Assembly (NCBI RefSeq): GCF_027596085.1
Contig: NC_072462.1
Coordinates: forward strand, 18,223,421-18,287,420
Origin: Anoplopoma fimbria
Taxonomy: Eukaryota; Chordata; Actinopteri; Perciformes; Anoplopomatidae
Direction of reading: 5' to 3'
DNA: 64,000 nt
Numbering within the stretch: the stretch's first letter is position 1; each line of letters begins with the position of its first letter. Shown here piece after piece: positions 24,000-39,245 of the stretch. The position numbers were made by a program, and so were the translations under genes. The notes under the pieces are model-generated. The model was not told the DNA's origin. It made no database searches and was given only the letters and a program-made list of their open reading frames with translations.

Positions 24000-24660
24000 C
24001 TATGAAAAATGTCTGTGTTTTAGCTCCTAGATGCTCCACTATGTTCAGCAGCTAGCTTTTTCCGCCTACTGCTTGATGCCGGACAGGGTGGTTTATCAGA
24101 GCATCTTTGTTGTAAACAGATGCTTGATGCTGCAGGAAACAGGGCTGATGAAGTTCAAACCACAACAGTGATCAAAAAGTGGCTCAAACCTCATAGAGCT
24201 TTGTCACTACAAGCTACCACTTTCTCATTACACCACTGAGCAAAACTATTGATTAGCGGCGCTTCTCCTCTTTCATAAATATTGTGTTCTGAACCCAAAA
24301 AAGTACAACCTCCAATAATGTCAGTGTATTGAGATAGATTTCTTTTCTGTTGGAATTATCTGTCTGACTTTCCTAAAATACTTACTCTACAGATCTCTGC
24401 AATACCTCCCATTAATCAGATTTTCGAGTAGTGCTTGCTGGCTGTTTCCTTACTTGGAAACACAGCCGAGCCAATCAGAGGGTTGTAGGCAGGATTGAGA
24501 ATGACATCATCATCCTGCATCAGAGTCAACTGACGACAGGTAAACTGCCACCAAAATGGCAGGTTGTTTAGTTGCTGCTGTGTCGACAAAAAATTCTGTT
24601 AACGTGACAGATGTGTCAGTCACTGCTGATTGGTTGGGGCAAAGTTACTCCCCCACCTAA
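24000..24660. repeat. Candidate dispersed repeat
   Basis: Phrases such as gagctttgtcactacaagct and gccaatcagagggttgtagg are familiar from repeats in perch-like fish. No second copy lies in this window, so the call rests on memory. Confidence 0.3.
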
Positions 24661-24742
24661 ACAAAATGCTACATGACCATAATGTCAGACTAAAAAAATG
24701 AAGTGAAACAAAATGGCAATGCAGTCTGTTTATCATGCTACC

Positions 24743-24896
<154 letters not shown>

Positions 24897-24898
24897 AC

Positions 24899-25208
24899 CT
24901 GTAGTTTGGTGATTCCAGCGCTCACTCCGATAAGAACTTGGCCCTCCAGTAGTTGTGCAACCTTCGGGACCTCCACCCTCAGAAAGTCCTTGACCAGTTG
25001 TGTCACCTCCACCTGCCAGTCACTACCCAGCAGGAAGTTCTGCTGGCCCATGCCGTCCTCGTCCGTGTCCCCTCTAACTTCTCCCGTATCTGCCACAAAG
25101 TGTGTGAGGACACGCAGAGTGGTGCTCTGATACTGGGCAACACAGCCGCTCTCTGTCCTCTCGTCTGCTGCACCGTCTTCATTCTTGTCATCAGTGACCC
25201 TCTCATAC
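24899..25208 (-). CDS. tmem132: TMEM132 exon 7, ectodomain
   Basis: The exon is 310 bp, between acceptor cgtgcag and donor ACAG|GTTGTA. The first base completes an Arg codon split with exon 6; 103 codons follow. It encodes an acidic stretch (RYERVTDDKNEDGAADE), then GCVAQYQSTTLRVLTHFVAD, FLLGSDWQVEVTQLVKDFL, RVEVPKVAQLLEGQ and GVSAGITKLQ. These match conserved TMEM132 ectodomain blocks in order (GCTLQYQ-, RVLTQFVA-, LLGSDWQV-type motifs). The donor is the weakest in the gene (GTTGTA rather than GTAAGT) and is followed immediately by the long TG tract. Confidence 0.95.
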
Positions 25209-28710
<3,502 letters not shown>

Positions 28711-29823
28711 TCATATAAACGTAATTATTCTCAAATGTGTAGTCTTGAGAAAGATCTTCTGTTTGTTTCTGTCCAGTTGATGTTTGTCAGCAGCCTCTTC
28801 TGTGATGCTGGAGCTTGCAACGATTTGGCATTACTTCAATTAAACCTCTAGTGTCAGGTCTGCTAAGTTTCTTCTGTGTGTGCGTGTGTGTTTGAATGTG
28901 GGCAGATGCATCTTTAATGCGTGTGCATGCAGGATAATATGTGTGCAAGTAATGTGACTTTGGTTCCAACTTAACAGATGGAGCTAAATGAAAGACGCAA
29001 ACTTGCTTCATCCAACCACAGAACGGAACCTCAAACCGAGTTATGATTGGCTGCATAAAATACAGCTCCAATCAGTTATGGAGGTTTCTCTGATGCGTTT
29101 CCAACATAGATAAATGAATAGCAGGAGGATCTGAAATGTCTGTTATTATCTTCAAAGCACCAGAATCTCCAAATGAAACATTTTCCCCCCTTGAGGCCAA
29201 AATCTATAACAATCTGTCATCACATGTTTTATTTTCTAGTCCCTTGCATTTCAATCTCAAATACCATCATAAATTTGATTGGCACAACTGGTAATTTCAG
29301 CACATGTCCCCATTACTGACAATTGCTCCTTTGTTACAAACCACTCACAAGAAGACTGTCATCTGTCTCCACGTCTTTGCATATAACTTGGCTCTACTCT
29401 CAAATGATGTCAGACCAACCCCCCAATCTCTGGGGAACTAAACTGACAGCTTGGTGTCTGTCGGTTCTCTCCTCCTCCTCCCTTTCGTTTCCTCTTTCTC
29501 TCCCACTCTCTCACCCTCACCCTACTTAAGTATTACTGTGACTCCAACACGTTCAGTCTTCCTGGAATGAGAACAGGTTGTGCTTCAGGATGGACGATTC
29601 TCAGGCTGGAAAGGTTCAAGATGTCACCCGAAGGTTTGGTCAAATTATCAGTTTAGGTTCCTAATCAAGCCAACTGTCGCATTTTGCAAACGATGAGAAA
29701 GCTATTTCCACTCAAATGCATCTGTCACATGATTAAGTGTGTAGCTTCTATATCAAAATTATGTAGCGCTATTTGATGGGATCAACTGTGCTGCAACCTG
29801 ATGCAACCAGGACCGACATTATT

Positions 29824-30134
29824 CAATTAACGGATCAACCGACTGCCAGAAAATAGAATTGCCAACAATTTTGATAAATTACTTAAACGATCAAACAAAC
29901 CAAAAAGCTAAACGTTGACTCTTTCCTCCTTCTCACAATATGAGAATTTGCTGCCTTTTTTCCATTTTATTTAATTTTAAATGAAATATTTTTGGGTAGA
30001 CATCGTAAAGCATTTTTTAGACCTCTAAGAAATTATTTTGGACAGTTTTGAATATTACCTAATCCCATCATCTATAATTGTAAGGTATTTGACAGAATGA
30101 TGAACAATGAAAATAATTGTCAGTTTCAGCCTTA
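29824..30134 (-). repeat. hAT-like non-autonomous element, GGGCTGCAACTAA family, copy 2
   Basis: Near full length but diverged. On the minus strand it starts TAAGGCTGAAACTGACAATT and ends with ATCAAAATT-like and GATCCGTTAATTG words. The internal part contains the family phrases for a leucine-rich-looking AT stretch and CTCATATTGTGAGAAGG. Confidence 0.5.
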
Positions 30135-30944
30135 CAACTTGTTTTATAAAACGTATACAGGCAGAGGAGATATATAATATAATATTCAGTGTTGGATTTT
30201 GTGAGACTGTGCTGGATGCACCTCGGAACCTCGGCCATGCTTCCTTGGGAAAAAAAATTGTCGATTTTAAATGTATATGCATCAACAAGGTGCTCTTTAA
30301 AAGCAAAATTAAAAAGCTAGATCTATGAAGATCTTTGTGCTCTTGAAACCAATTTAGTCATGAACACATTGGTTGTATAGACATGAATGGTGATGACATG
30401 GCAAAAAAGAGACATCCACAATATCCCGTTGAAAAGTGTAAACATATTTTCGGTTCATTATGACTGTGAGGGGCCACCTAGTTTATTGATAGGTCACACT
30501 CTAATATTCTTAGTGCTTGGCATCAGAAAAACTTGGCAATTTCTAATTGTTTTATTCTCGAAGCAGTATTACTGGAGTGAAATCTATTTTTAAATCTAGA
30601 GTGTTTTAATTACCTCTAAACCGTGGCTTCATTTGCAGCCTTGATAGCATATAAACAGTCAGTTGACAGAGGAGCCATGCTACTTATTTTCAAAAGTAAT
30701 TTACACTACAGCTAGCTGAACATGTAAACTGGTATTAATGTAATTAAAAGACAGGTTGCTTCTTCATTCGAGGAATAAGAGCTGCCTGCCCTCGCTGGTA
30801 TTGAACACTTGATGCGAGCTGCCTCTGCCAAAGAGCTGGTGGTGGACTACTTTTGGTTTGATGGACTTGTTTAAGAAAGAACACTTATGATTTTATGCTG
30901 GTGACAGACAAGAAGAGACTAGTAGTTCTGGGGTGTCTTGAATA

Positions 30945-31215
30945 CCTATGATTGAACACCCTACACTTCAGCTCCTTCAGCCACCGGCTATCGCTCCTTC
31001 CTTCCAGCTGATAAAAACTCTGCTCCCAGCAGACCACATGACTGACAATAAAACATGACAATAAAAACCTGTAATACATTACACTGTAATGTAAAAAAGT
31101 GTTAAAATGTAATTGATTGTACATTTTTTTATTCTTGTACATTTTTTTATTTGTACGCTTTGTAAGTCTTTTCCCCGCTGCGGGACTTCTTATCTTATCT
31201 TATCTTATCTTATTT
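30945..31215 (+). mobile_element. LINE 3' end, truncated copy A
   Basis: It shares with 38735-39245 the words agctccttcagccaccggct, ctgctcccagcagaccacat and ttccccgctgcgggact, and ends in a (TTATC)n tail at about 31186-31210. This is the last part of a LINE ORF2 plus 3' UTR. It lacks the segment between the ccaccggct and gctccttccttcc words that copy B retains. Confidence 0.7.
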
Positions 31216-31337
31216 TTATTTTATTGTATTTTTATTTTTATTTTATTGTATAATATGTGTATTTATTATCTGTTTCTGTGTAGTTGAGCTGCTGCAACAC
31301 TTGAATTTCCCCATGGGGATCAATAAAGGAATATAAT
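31216..31337 (+). mobile_element. Second LINE/SINE-type 3' tail
   Basis: The stretch ends aatttccccatggggatcaa followed by taaaggaatataataa, a tail shared by many fish L2/Rex-type retroelements. It directly follows the (TTATC)n tail of copy A, so it is either a nested second insertion or an extended tail of the same element. Confidence 0.45.
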
Positions 31338-33562
31338 AATTGTATACGGTATGCAAATTACTCTATTTGGGAGGCGTGTGCATGTTTAAGTCACAGGAAC
31401 CAGGAACACACACCCATGAAATGCACTAATGTGCAGGGTTTTTAAAGGCAACCATCCAGAAAGTGAGCTGAAACAATCAACTTCACTCCCCATTGAGTCT
31501 CTTAAGCCTCACCTCTATTTTTGTTCCTGTTTCGCTGTGTTCATTTTCTCTCTCTCCCTCCCCCTCTCTCTGCCTGCCTCACCCATCTGTCTCACCTCCA
31601 TGCTGAAATCAGTTTGTGCCAAGTTGTCAACCCATCTCTATCTTTCTAGTTTTGTTACACTTTGTTTCCCAAATCTAGATCCATCTTCATCTTTCCTTAT
31701 GGAGGGTATGCAAGTTGATAACCCTAAAGATTTAATTGAGATCTGCTGAAGTCGACATCTTGTGCGCTGCGTGAGAAATGTATCACAGTGAATGTGTCAG
31801 GAAACCTCGCACATGTCCGTTCTCCATGGAAACAATCCATTGTGTTGCAAATCATGCAGGATTAGAATTTATCCAGAGTGACACAAACAAACACAGATAA
31901 GGACTCCACAGGATCCAATTCAGAGTGAGGCAGACATGGATGAGTTTATGACTAAAATGATAACTGACTAAAAATATCCAGACACTCACATTGCGCTGTA
32001 ATTTTACTTCTGCTTTGACCATTGTCCAAAGGATGTTAATATTTTTTTAATTCCTTGAAATCAATACTTAACACTTAACTGTAATTCAGAGCACTGAGCT
32101 TAGGTGAAGTTTTTCTTTGATTCTTGCTTAGAGCAGCAATTAAGTGTAATTTCCTTCATTGTAAACTTTAAATGGAACTATAAAGTGAGGTTTATGGAAT
32201 ACACCTCAGGGCTCTACATCACTGTGATAAAAGCAGAAATATATATTACAACTCACGTTAAAACAGAATATCAAAACACGTCCTTGTTTTGATTGTGTTC
32301 ATATTATTTTTCAATTTTTTTTGCTTAATATTAATAAAACCCACCTTTTTAGAAAAAGAAAAACCTGGGGGACGATATATTGTAATCTGTTGCTTTCAAG
32401 GTAGTTTTTCGATTTGATAAGCTGTATAACATTTCCGCGCTGTTCATTCTTCTTCACTCTTTAATCTAGGGGAAAATATTGAATCAATATTTGTTTTGCC
32501 CAGTCACAAAGCATGACTTGGAAGCAAGTCAAAAGCAGCAAGAGCCCACTGAGTCATGCTAATTCCTGGCCTCACTTGTAACTGTCAAGCACTGTGCTAC
32601 TTATGATTATGGGTAGAGTAGGCGACTGGCATTGACATTACATCTAAAGAAGAGGACATTTCAAAAATAGAGGGTAGATTAATCACATAGACTATTAAAT
32701 ATAGACGTTGTCTCTGTGACGTCACCCATTTTATGGCCCAATGGCAGCCTTTTAAAAGAGTGATACAACCAAACCATATTTGTGTTTTATTTACCATTAA
32801 CATTGCTCTTGACTGCAAAGAGCATACTTGAGTGCCACAATAGGTAGTCAAGTAAGCTCTATTACTGCTCACCTCAGCAATAGCCTGATAAGTGATAGTG
32901 TCATTAAAAATAAATGTAATTGCCCAATGTGACAATGCACGATGCCCCCTGAAGACTCACGGTATAATTTTCTTTACCCCACGCAATAAATTTTGCATTC
33001 CCTCGCAATATTTTGCCATATCTAGTCATTTGTCTTGCATTTCCGCTTCAAATCCTGCGTTGCTTAACAATGCTTTCTTTCCTATAGTTAAAATGAGCAA
33101 AATAGCGGTAGCCAAATCGTAGAACCATAGATGCAACAGCCATAGTCTGAACAATTATACCATCCACAGTCAGGCAGAGCAGCTGCAGCTGTGTTCACAG
33201 TCAGTGGCTGTATACTGTCAGTTTGGCGGTAATGAGCAATAAATGCAGTAATGAATAATTAATTCACAATGTAAAATGTCACAACATCTATCCTTTCTGT
33301 AGTATTTCCCTGAACAGGTCCAACACACTAACAATCACTATGAATCAGGGGGAATGCAAACATTATTGCAAAAAAATTCCTAAAATTCAAAAAGAAAAAT
33401 CCCAACGTGACCCTTCAGGGAATGATTTGCCACCTCAAGCAGCTTTTTATGTCTCAAGATTATCTTAAATGATCTATATAAGAATTAACTTGTTAGACAA
33501 TCAATTAGGCCCCATGATATCAAACATTATCTCTTTTTTACAAGCGAGACCTGGTCAAAATG

Positions 33563-33635
33563 GAAGTGATTAATCTTCTGATTATCTTCTCAAGTAAGCA
33601 ATTAATCATCTGGTCTATAACATGTCAGAAAAGAG
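33563..33635 (+). repeat. hAT-like element, GGGCTGCAACTAA family, copy 3 (fragment)
   Basis: Contains gtgattaatcttctgattat, aagcaattaatcatctgg and tctataacatgtcagaaaa, all matching the family's left half. Confidence 0.5.
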
Positions 33636-34991
33636 GGGAATAAGGACAATCCCGTTGTCCTCAAAGTTTCAGTGAAATAGTGAGAGAAGATGGAGATGCC
33701 TTCCGATCATAAAAACATGTTTTATTTTGAGTTTCCTTTGAAAATAGGGTGGAGAGAGGAGGGGCACTGCTTACTGTTCCAAATCTAGATGGGTGGGCAT
33801 GGGAGTACGCTACCGAGGTCAGCGTCACAATGTGTGGTACTACTTCAGTGGATAATTAAACCCTTTGAGAGATCTGCTTCTTCTCTTCTCTCTGATATGC
33901 ATGTATGGTACACAGAAACACAAATCAGCCCCTCAATATAACACAGACACGCTTGCAACACTGTTCTTTTCCTCTCGCACATCAAACAATTAATTCTCTA
34001 ACTTCATCTTTTTCCTCATTTCTCCTTTCACATAATACAATGGGGACATGTTGAAGGGCAGATATTTAATCCAAAGTCGCCAAAGGAAGGAGCTCCGTCT
34101 TTTAGTTACCCTATTGTACTTATGGTTTTGCATTTTTTTTCTATTTTTGTCTATAACAAATCCCTTGTTATATTTCCCAAAGCATTCAATAAGGGTTGAG
34201 ATTGATTTCCTTAGCTTTCAGAAAGCCAATGAAAATCACCAGAGCCCTATTCTGAACTTGCTTAAGATAGGAAATCAATCAGGGTGAACATTTTGTCACC
34301 TTTTATGGTCTGTCAAAGCCTTGTTATTGGCGGGTGGTAATGAAGTTGCAAACAGTCTTGTTGGTTCTTACAGTCAGGTTTCAAACCACAACCTCTGTAA
34401 TGCAAGAAATGCCCTAATTAAAACTATATTTTGTATATTATATATTGTATATGTGATGAAATAACATTGTTTAACATTATCTGGAGGCAAGTATAATGAG
34501 CAGAGGGAGATTGGAGTCTAATATTACTCCGAGCTTAAATTTGAGCTCCCTCATATCAGAAGAGTAACTACAGATATCATCTTACAAGATGAGCAAAAAG
34601 AAACAGACTAGAAGTGTATTTTTAACAGCTTATGTTCAGCTTTTGTACATTCTGCTCTTTCTAGAAAAACTGCTAACATTTTTAGTGTTTGACACAAACC
34701 AAAAACGATTTTAATAATAATATTTATTTGGATATATTGAGGAAGCTCTGCATAACTGGGCACAGAAACTCATCCAGCTAAGGGGGAATATTTTTCTTTC
34801 AGACGCTTGTTAAATTATAAAGCTAATTGTTGCTGGGTTCTTTCTTTTTTTAATTATATTTCCCAGATATCACTCTGTGACATTAGGAGAAGCTTCCAAT
34901 CTGGCACACCGTTTGACATAAAAAGAAGAAAAAGCCAAGAGCTTCCTAAATTTTGTCCACAAACCACTTCTACACTGAAAACGACCTTTTA

Positions 34992-35342
<351 letters not shown>

Positions 35343-36619
35343 TCAATCTAATTATATTTTGGGCAAATGTTCTTCTTCTTATTTTTTTTTACATTACCTC
35401 AACACAAACATGATTTATGATAATTTTGTAATATTGAAAGAAGTCCTACTAATTAAATGATGATAATTGTCACTGCCAACTAGAAAGACACATCAGACTT
35501 TGTTTTCTGATCTGAATAGCAGTTCATCAGCAGGATGACATAATTTGACTGTGCTCCGAAAAACATTGTTTGCCTTATGGGCACTGCACATGTGAAAATC
35601 TCAACAGAGATAAGAAAGAAGAGAGATGGCCTCGCTTAGAGCCTAAATTTGCTTAGCCTTTTGCTTTCCACCAGCTCCAACTTAACAATGTCCTGTTTTC
35701 AGTCTCTGCATGTGTTAAGTACACCCCCAAAACATGTGAAAAAGACAGCTGTGTTACCCGTTTACCCTCAGCCTTCTGTGCTTGTGACAGATACTTTGGG
35801 TTTTTCATTCCGAATTACCATAGTTCCAAATAATTCCGAATACATACATTTAACATTGCATTAGTTTTTATCAGCTGCCATCAACTGTTCTATTCATGTT
35901 TCACCATCAGCGTCTCAATTATCAGTCATTGAGATCTCAAAGTGCAGCTCATTTCCAATGAATTTAACTTTGTAACCTTGATGTTTATTCATTGGCGTAC
36001 TAAGTGTCTCTAGCTGATATGGACATTCATTGAAATGATGATGCAGGTTTAAACACACTTGTACATTAGTGTATGTTCTGCCTTAAACAGGTAAATATTT
36101 ACTTATTCTAGCAAAGTGCTTTATATAAACAGATAAAATAAAGTGTAAACTAGAATATAATATTATTATCACTTGAATCTTTAATAGCTAATCCTCCGAA
36201 CTCCACTTAAGTGGGAAAGACCAACTTTGACAATAATGCTTAATGTCAAATTCCAGCCGTTAAAGGGATATCACAAGATGCACTTGAGAATTGAAGGCCT
36301 TATAGAGGAGAAGGAAGAAGATAACGAGATCAATTAAGACAACATCTGGTAATCCTTGAGCTCAGAGTGTGTTGGTTGTACAGAGGATTGTTCAGAGGTT
36401 TCAATAAAAGACTACTAAGAGGGCTAAACCCTTGAAAGGAAAACTGGTCTCCAGGCGGCTCTTTGTTCATCAAAACTGGTGCCTCACTGTTTGCTTTGTT
36501 TCTTCACCCTTAACCCGCATACTCCTTTTGAGGTAAAAAATATAATTTAAGCTGTGGAATTTAAAATAGATAGATGGAAGATAGATAAAGGAACTCCAAG
36601 CCTATCGATAAGAGGTCTT

Positions 36620-37080
36620 CTCTGCCTTGTTTCTTTTGCCCACACAGTTTGCTGATAGCTCAGGGGGAGGCCGACGGGCAACCCTGGTAAACCCAGTAGT
36701 GACGGTACTTGGAAGGTCTGGCTGAGGCCCCTGTCCACAAAGTCTTCAACTCCCTAATCCTGAGTGAGACTGGGGACATACAATCCCAATCTCAAAGCCT
36801 CCATTGTGGCTTCTTGGATTTGTGGACAGAAGACCATAAGTGCCTTTCATGGTGGCAGCCTAAGAACCCAGGAAGCCGTCAAGCTGAAGAGGGAGGGCTT
36901 GGTAAACCAGGGGTCTCCGAACAGCAGACAGGAAGCGGTTGGCCAGAGGGGCTGCAGCTTCAGCGGTTACCAAAGCAAAACCCCCTATGTTTGGGGACGA
37001 CTCAGAAAGGGAAAGCGGGCTCGGCCTGTGACCAAAATAATGAGAATGTGGATACTAGCGGCAAGAAATAGTGAGAGAGC
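36620..37080 (+). mobile_element. Decayed LINE ORF2 fragment (region between endonuclease and RT)
   Basis: Across two plus-strand frames, peptide pieces match a very common fish LINE segment in order: APVHKVFNSLILSETGD, then ASIVASWICG (a relic of an AARSCGRK-like stretch), then SLRTQEAVKLKREGLVNQGS and YVWGRLRKGK. The pattern is familiar as VHKVFNSHLRES..., RDAVKLKKES... and KTRVWEEFGE. Frameshifts and stops make it non-functional. The clade is uncertain. Confidence 0.55.
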
Positions 37081-37417
37081 TCGGAGTAGGGCTGCTAACA
37101 AGGGTCACACAACATGCTGATGGGCGATGAAACTGTCTGGATTTCTTTTTCTTTTCCCATGAAGTGAAATAAAGAACAAACCTTTGGGCAGGTGGACTTT
37201 ACGCTAACAAAAGTTACCAGCCAGAGTAGGACTTTGCCAATTCTTACTCAAAGCACAACCTCAGAGAGAGGTCTCAAACAAATTGAATACACTTATTACT
37301 CAGAGCACACACATAAGAATGTAGCACCATCGGAGCACTAAATATATTTTGAATTTATAAGCAATTATCTCGCTAATCGGCAGGGAGACACGTAGAAACA
37401 GCTGTTTGCGACTTGCA

Positions 37418-37422
<5 letters not shown>

Positions 37423-37448
<26 letters not shown>
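37423..37448. repeat. (CT)n tract
   Basis: A short, nearly pure CT dinucleotide run. Confidence 0.9.
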
Positions 37449-37449
<1 letters not shown>

Positions 37450-38734
37450 ATTGACTGTCACTTCGCTTCCCTGTGGCTTCCCTTCTGTCTGTGGATTGCT
37501 ACAACGAGGAAAATATAATAAAAACTGAAAGTTCTATTCATAACTATCAAAAGAAGGAAGACTAAGACACTGTCGCACTGACAACGCCGTACCTACACAC
37601 ATTCCACAAACGGCTCAGTCCGTTAGTTTGAAAGAACAGCTGAGTGATAGTCACATGTATCTCTTCCAATCACTTGGTTGTTTTTACTATTTAAAAATAA
37701 TATCTTAAACAGAGGATGATCAATGAGCAAAAAAAATATGATTTGACAATCAGTCAACAACATACTAGATGTAACCATAACATGTATGTATGTATCTCTT
37801 AGCAGGGAATAAATTAGTATTAAGTATGTCTGTGCGTTGATGTATTAGGTGACTAATGCATTTCAGGTGTCATGATGATGTGGGTGTATGCAAGATGTGT
37901 TCAAGTTAATATGTATGTTTGGAGTTTAGAAAACATAAAAAAATATTTCCACTCTCCATCTCTCTATAAACTATATTCAAATGGCATTTACGCTTATTCT
38001 ATGTAATAAAGCCAACACCCACCATCTGAGACCTTCCATCAACCTTTATACCTGCTTCTCTATGAATGAATGAATCAATGCTCATAATTATATGATAAGA
38101 CAGAATGTACAGTCTCTGGAGGCAAATAAGCGCCTATGAAAAGTGATGTGTGTGTGTTTTCCGTCCATCTACATGTGATGGGAAGTGCATCTTTTTTTAA
38201 CTTAATGAGCCATTAACACTGGAACATCTCTATGAAAAGAGAGGTCTTAATGAGTTTGGCATTTTTATGGGGGTTTGTTTGTGCCACAAAGAAGCTCAGA
38301 TATAATACACGCGATCGCAAACTGCAATTTCTTGGCTGGAATTAAGTGCAATTAAGCGAGACAGCTGGAGTGATGCATGAGGCACAAAAGGCAGTATTAT
38401 TCTCTCACAAAATTCTCTCATCTCTTACTGGGCATCTCCTCACTGACAAATACTCTCCTTGAGCTATAAAGGGCTGAAATGAACATCTTATTTATGAAGC
38501 CTATTTGTACACAATGCAGATAAACACCCATGTCTCTAAATGGCTGTATTATTGGCCTCCACACATACATATGCTACTCATAAATTGGCTGGTATTAACT
38601 TCTTGCAGATATATTGTTATTGGATAATATGCTTCACAATTAGTACAGATATTAAAAGTGCAGAGTGGACTATTTCTTAAACACAGTGACATGCAATCGG
38701 TTATGAGACACATTACAAACAATAACACACCTCC

Positions 38735-39245
38735 ACCGTGCTGGGGTGTCCACTGGATACGGTGGAGGTGGTGGGAGACAGGAGGATGATGGCAAAGCTA
38801 TCATCCCTGATGAACAACACCTCTCACCCCATGCAGGACACTCTGGCAGCTCTGTACAGCTCCTTCAGCCACCGGCTGCTTCACCCCCCGGTGTGTGAAG
38901 GAGAGGTACCGCAGGTCCTTCCTTCCTGCTGCTGTCAGGTTGCACAACCAACTCTGCTCCCAGCAGACCACATGACACATGACACGTGCAATACAATACA
39001 CTGTGCAATTATAGCTTTAATATTTTTTTCTGTCTGTAAATATAATATTTCAGTTATTGTTGATTTTCTACTGTTTTTTATTGCTTATTTATAATACTTG
39101 TTTTTTTATTTCATTTTTATTTTTATCTTGTCTTTCTTTTACTATGTCTCTTGTGTGCACTTTACCCTACGCTGCTGTAAGCCTGCAAATTTCCCCGCTG
39201 CGGGACTAATAAAGGATTATCTTATCTTATCTCTTATCTTATCTA
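38735..39245 (+). mobile_element. LINE 3' end, copy B
   Basis: The plus-strand frame pieces include NNTSHPMQDTLAALYSSFSH, and in another frame KERYRRSFLPAAVRLHNQLC-like residues. These form the characteristic C-terminus of an L2/Rex-type ORF2. A 3' UTR follows, ending ttccccgctgcgggactaat, aaaggattatc and a (TTATC)n tail at 39218-39243. It is truncated at its 5' end, as usual for LINE insertions. Copy A is at 30945-31215. Confidence 0.75.

Noticed and set aside
36709..37120. Two overlapping plus-strand frames of about 120 codons
   Set aside because: Both contain pieces of one LINE ORF2 segment in different frames; it is a decayed retroelement, not a gene.
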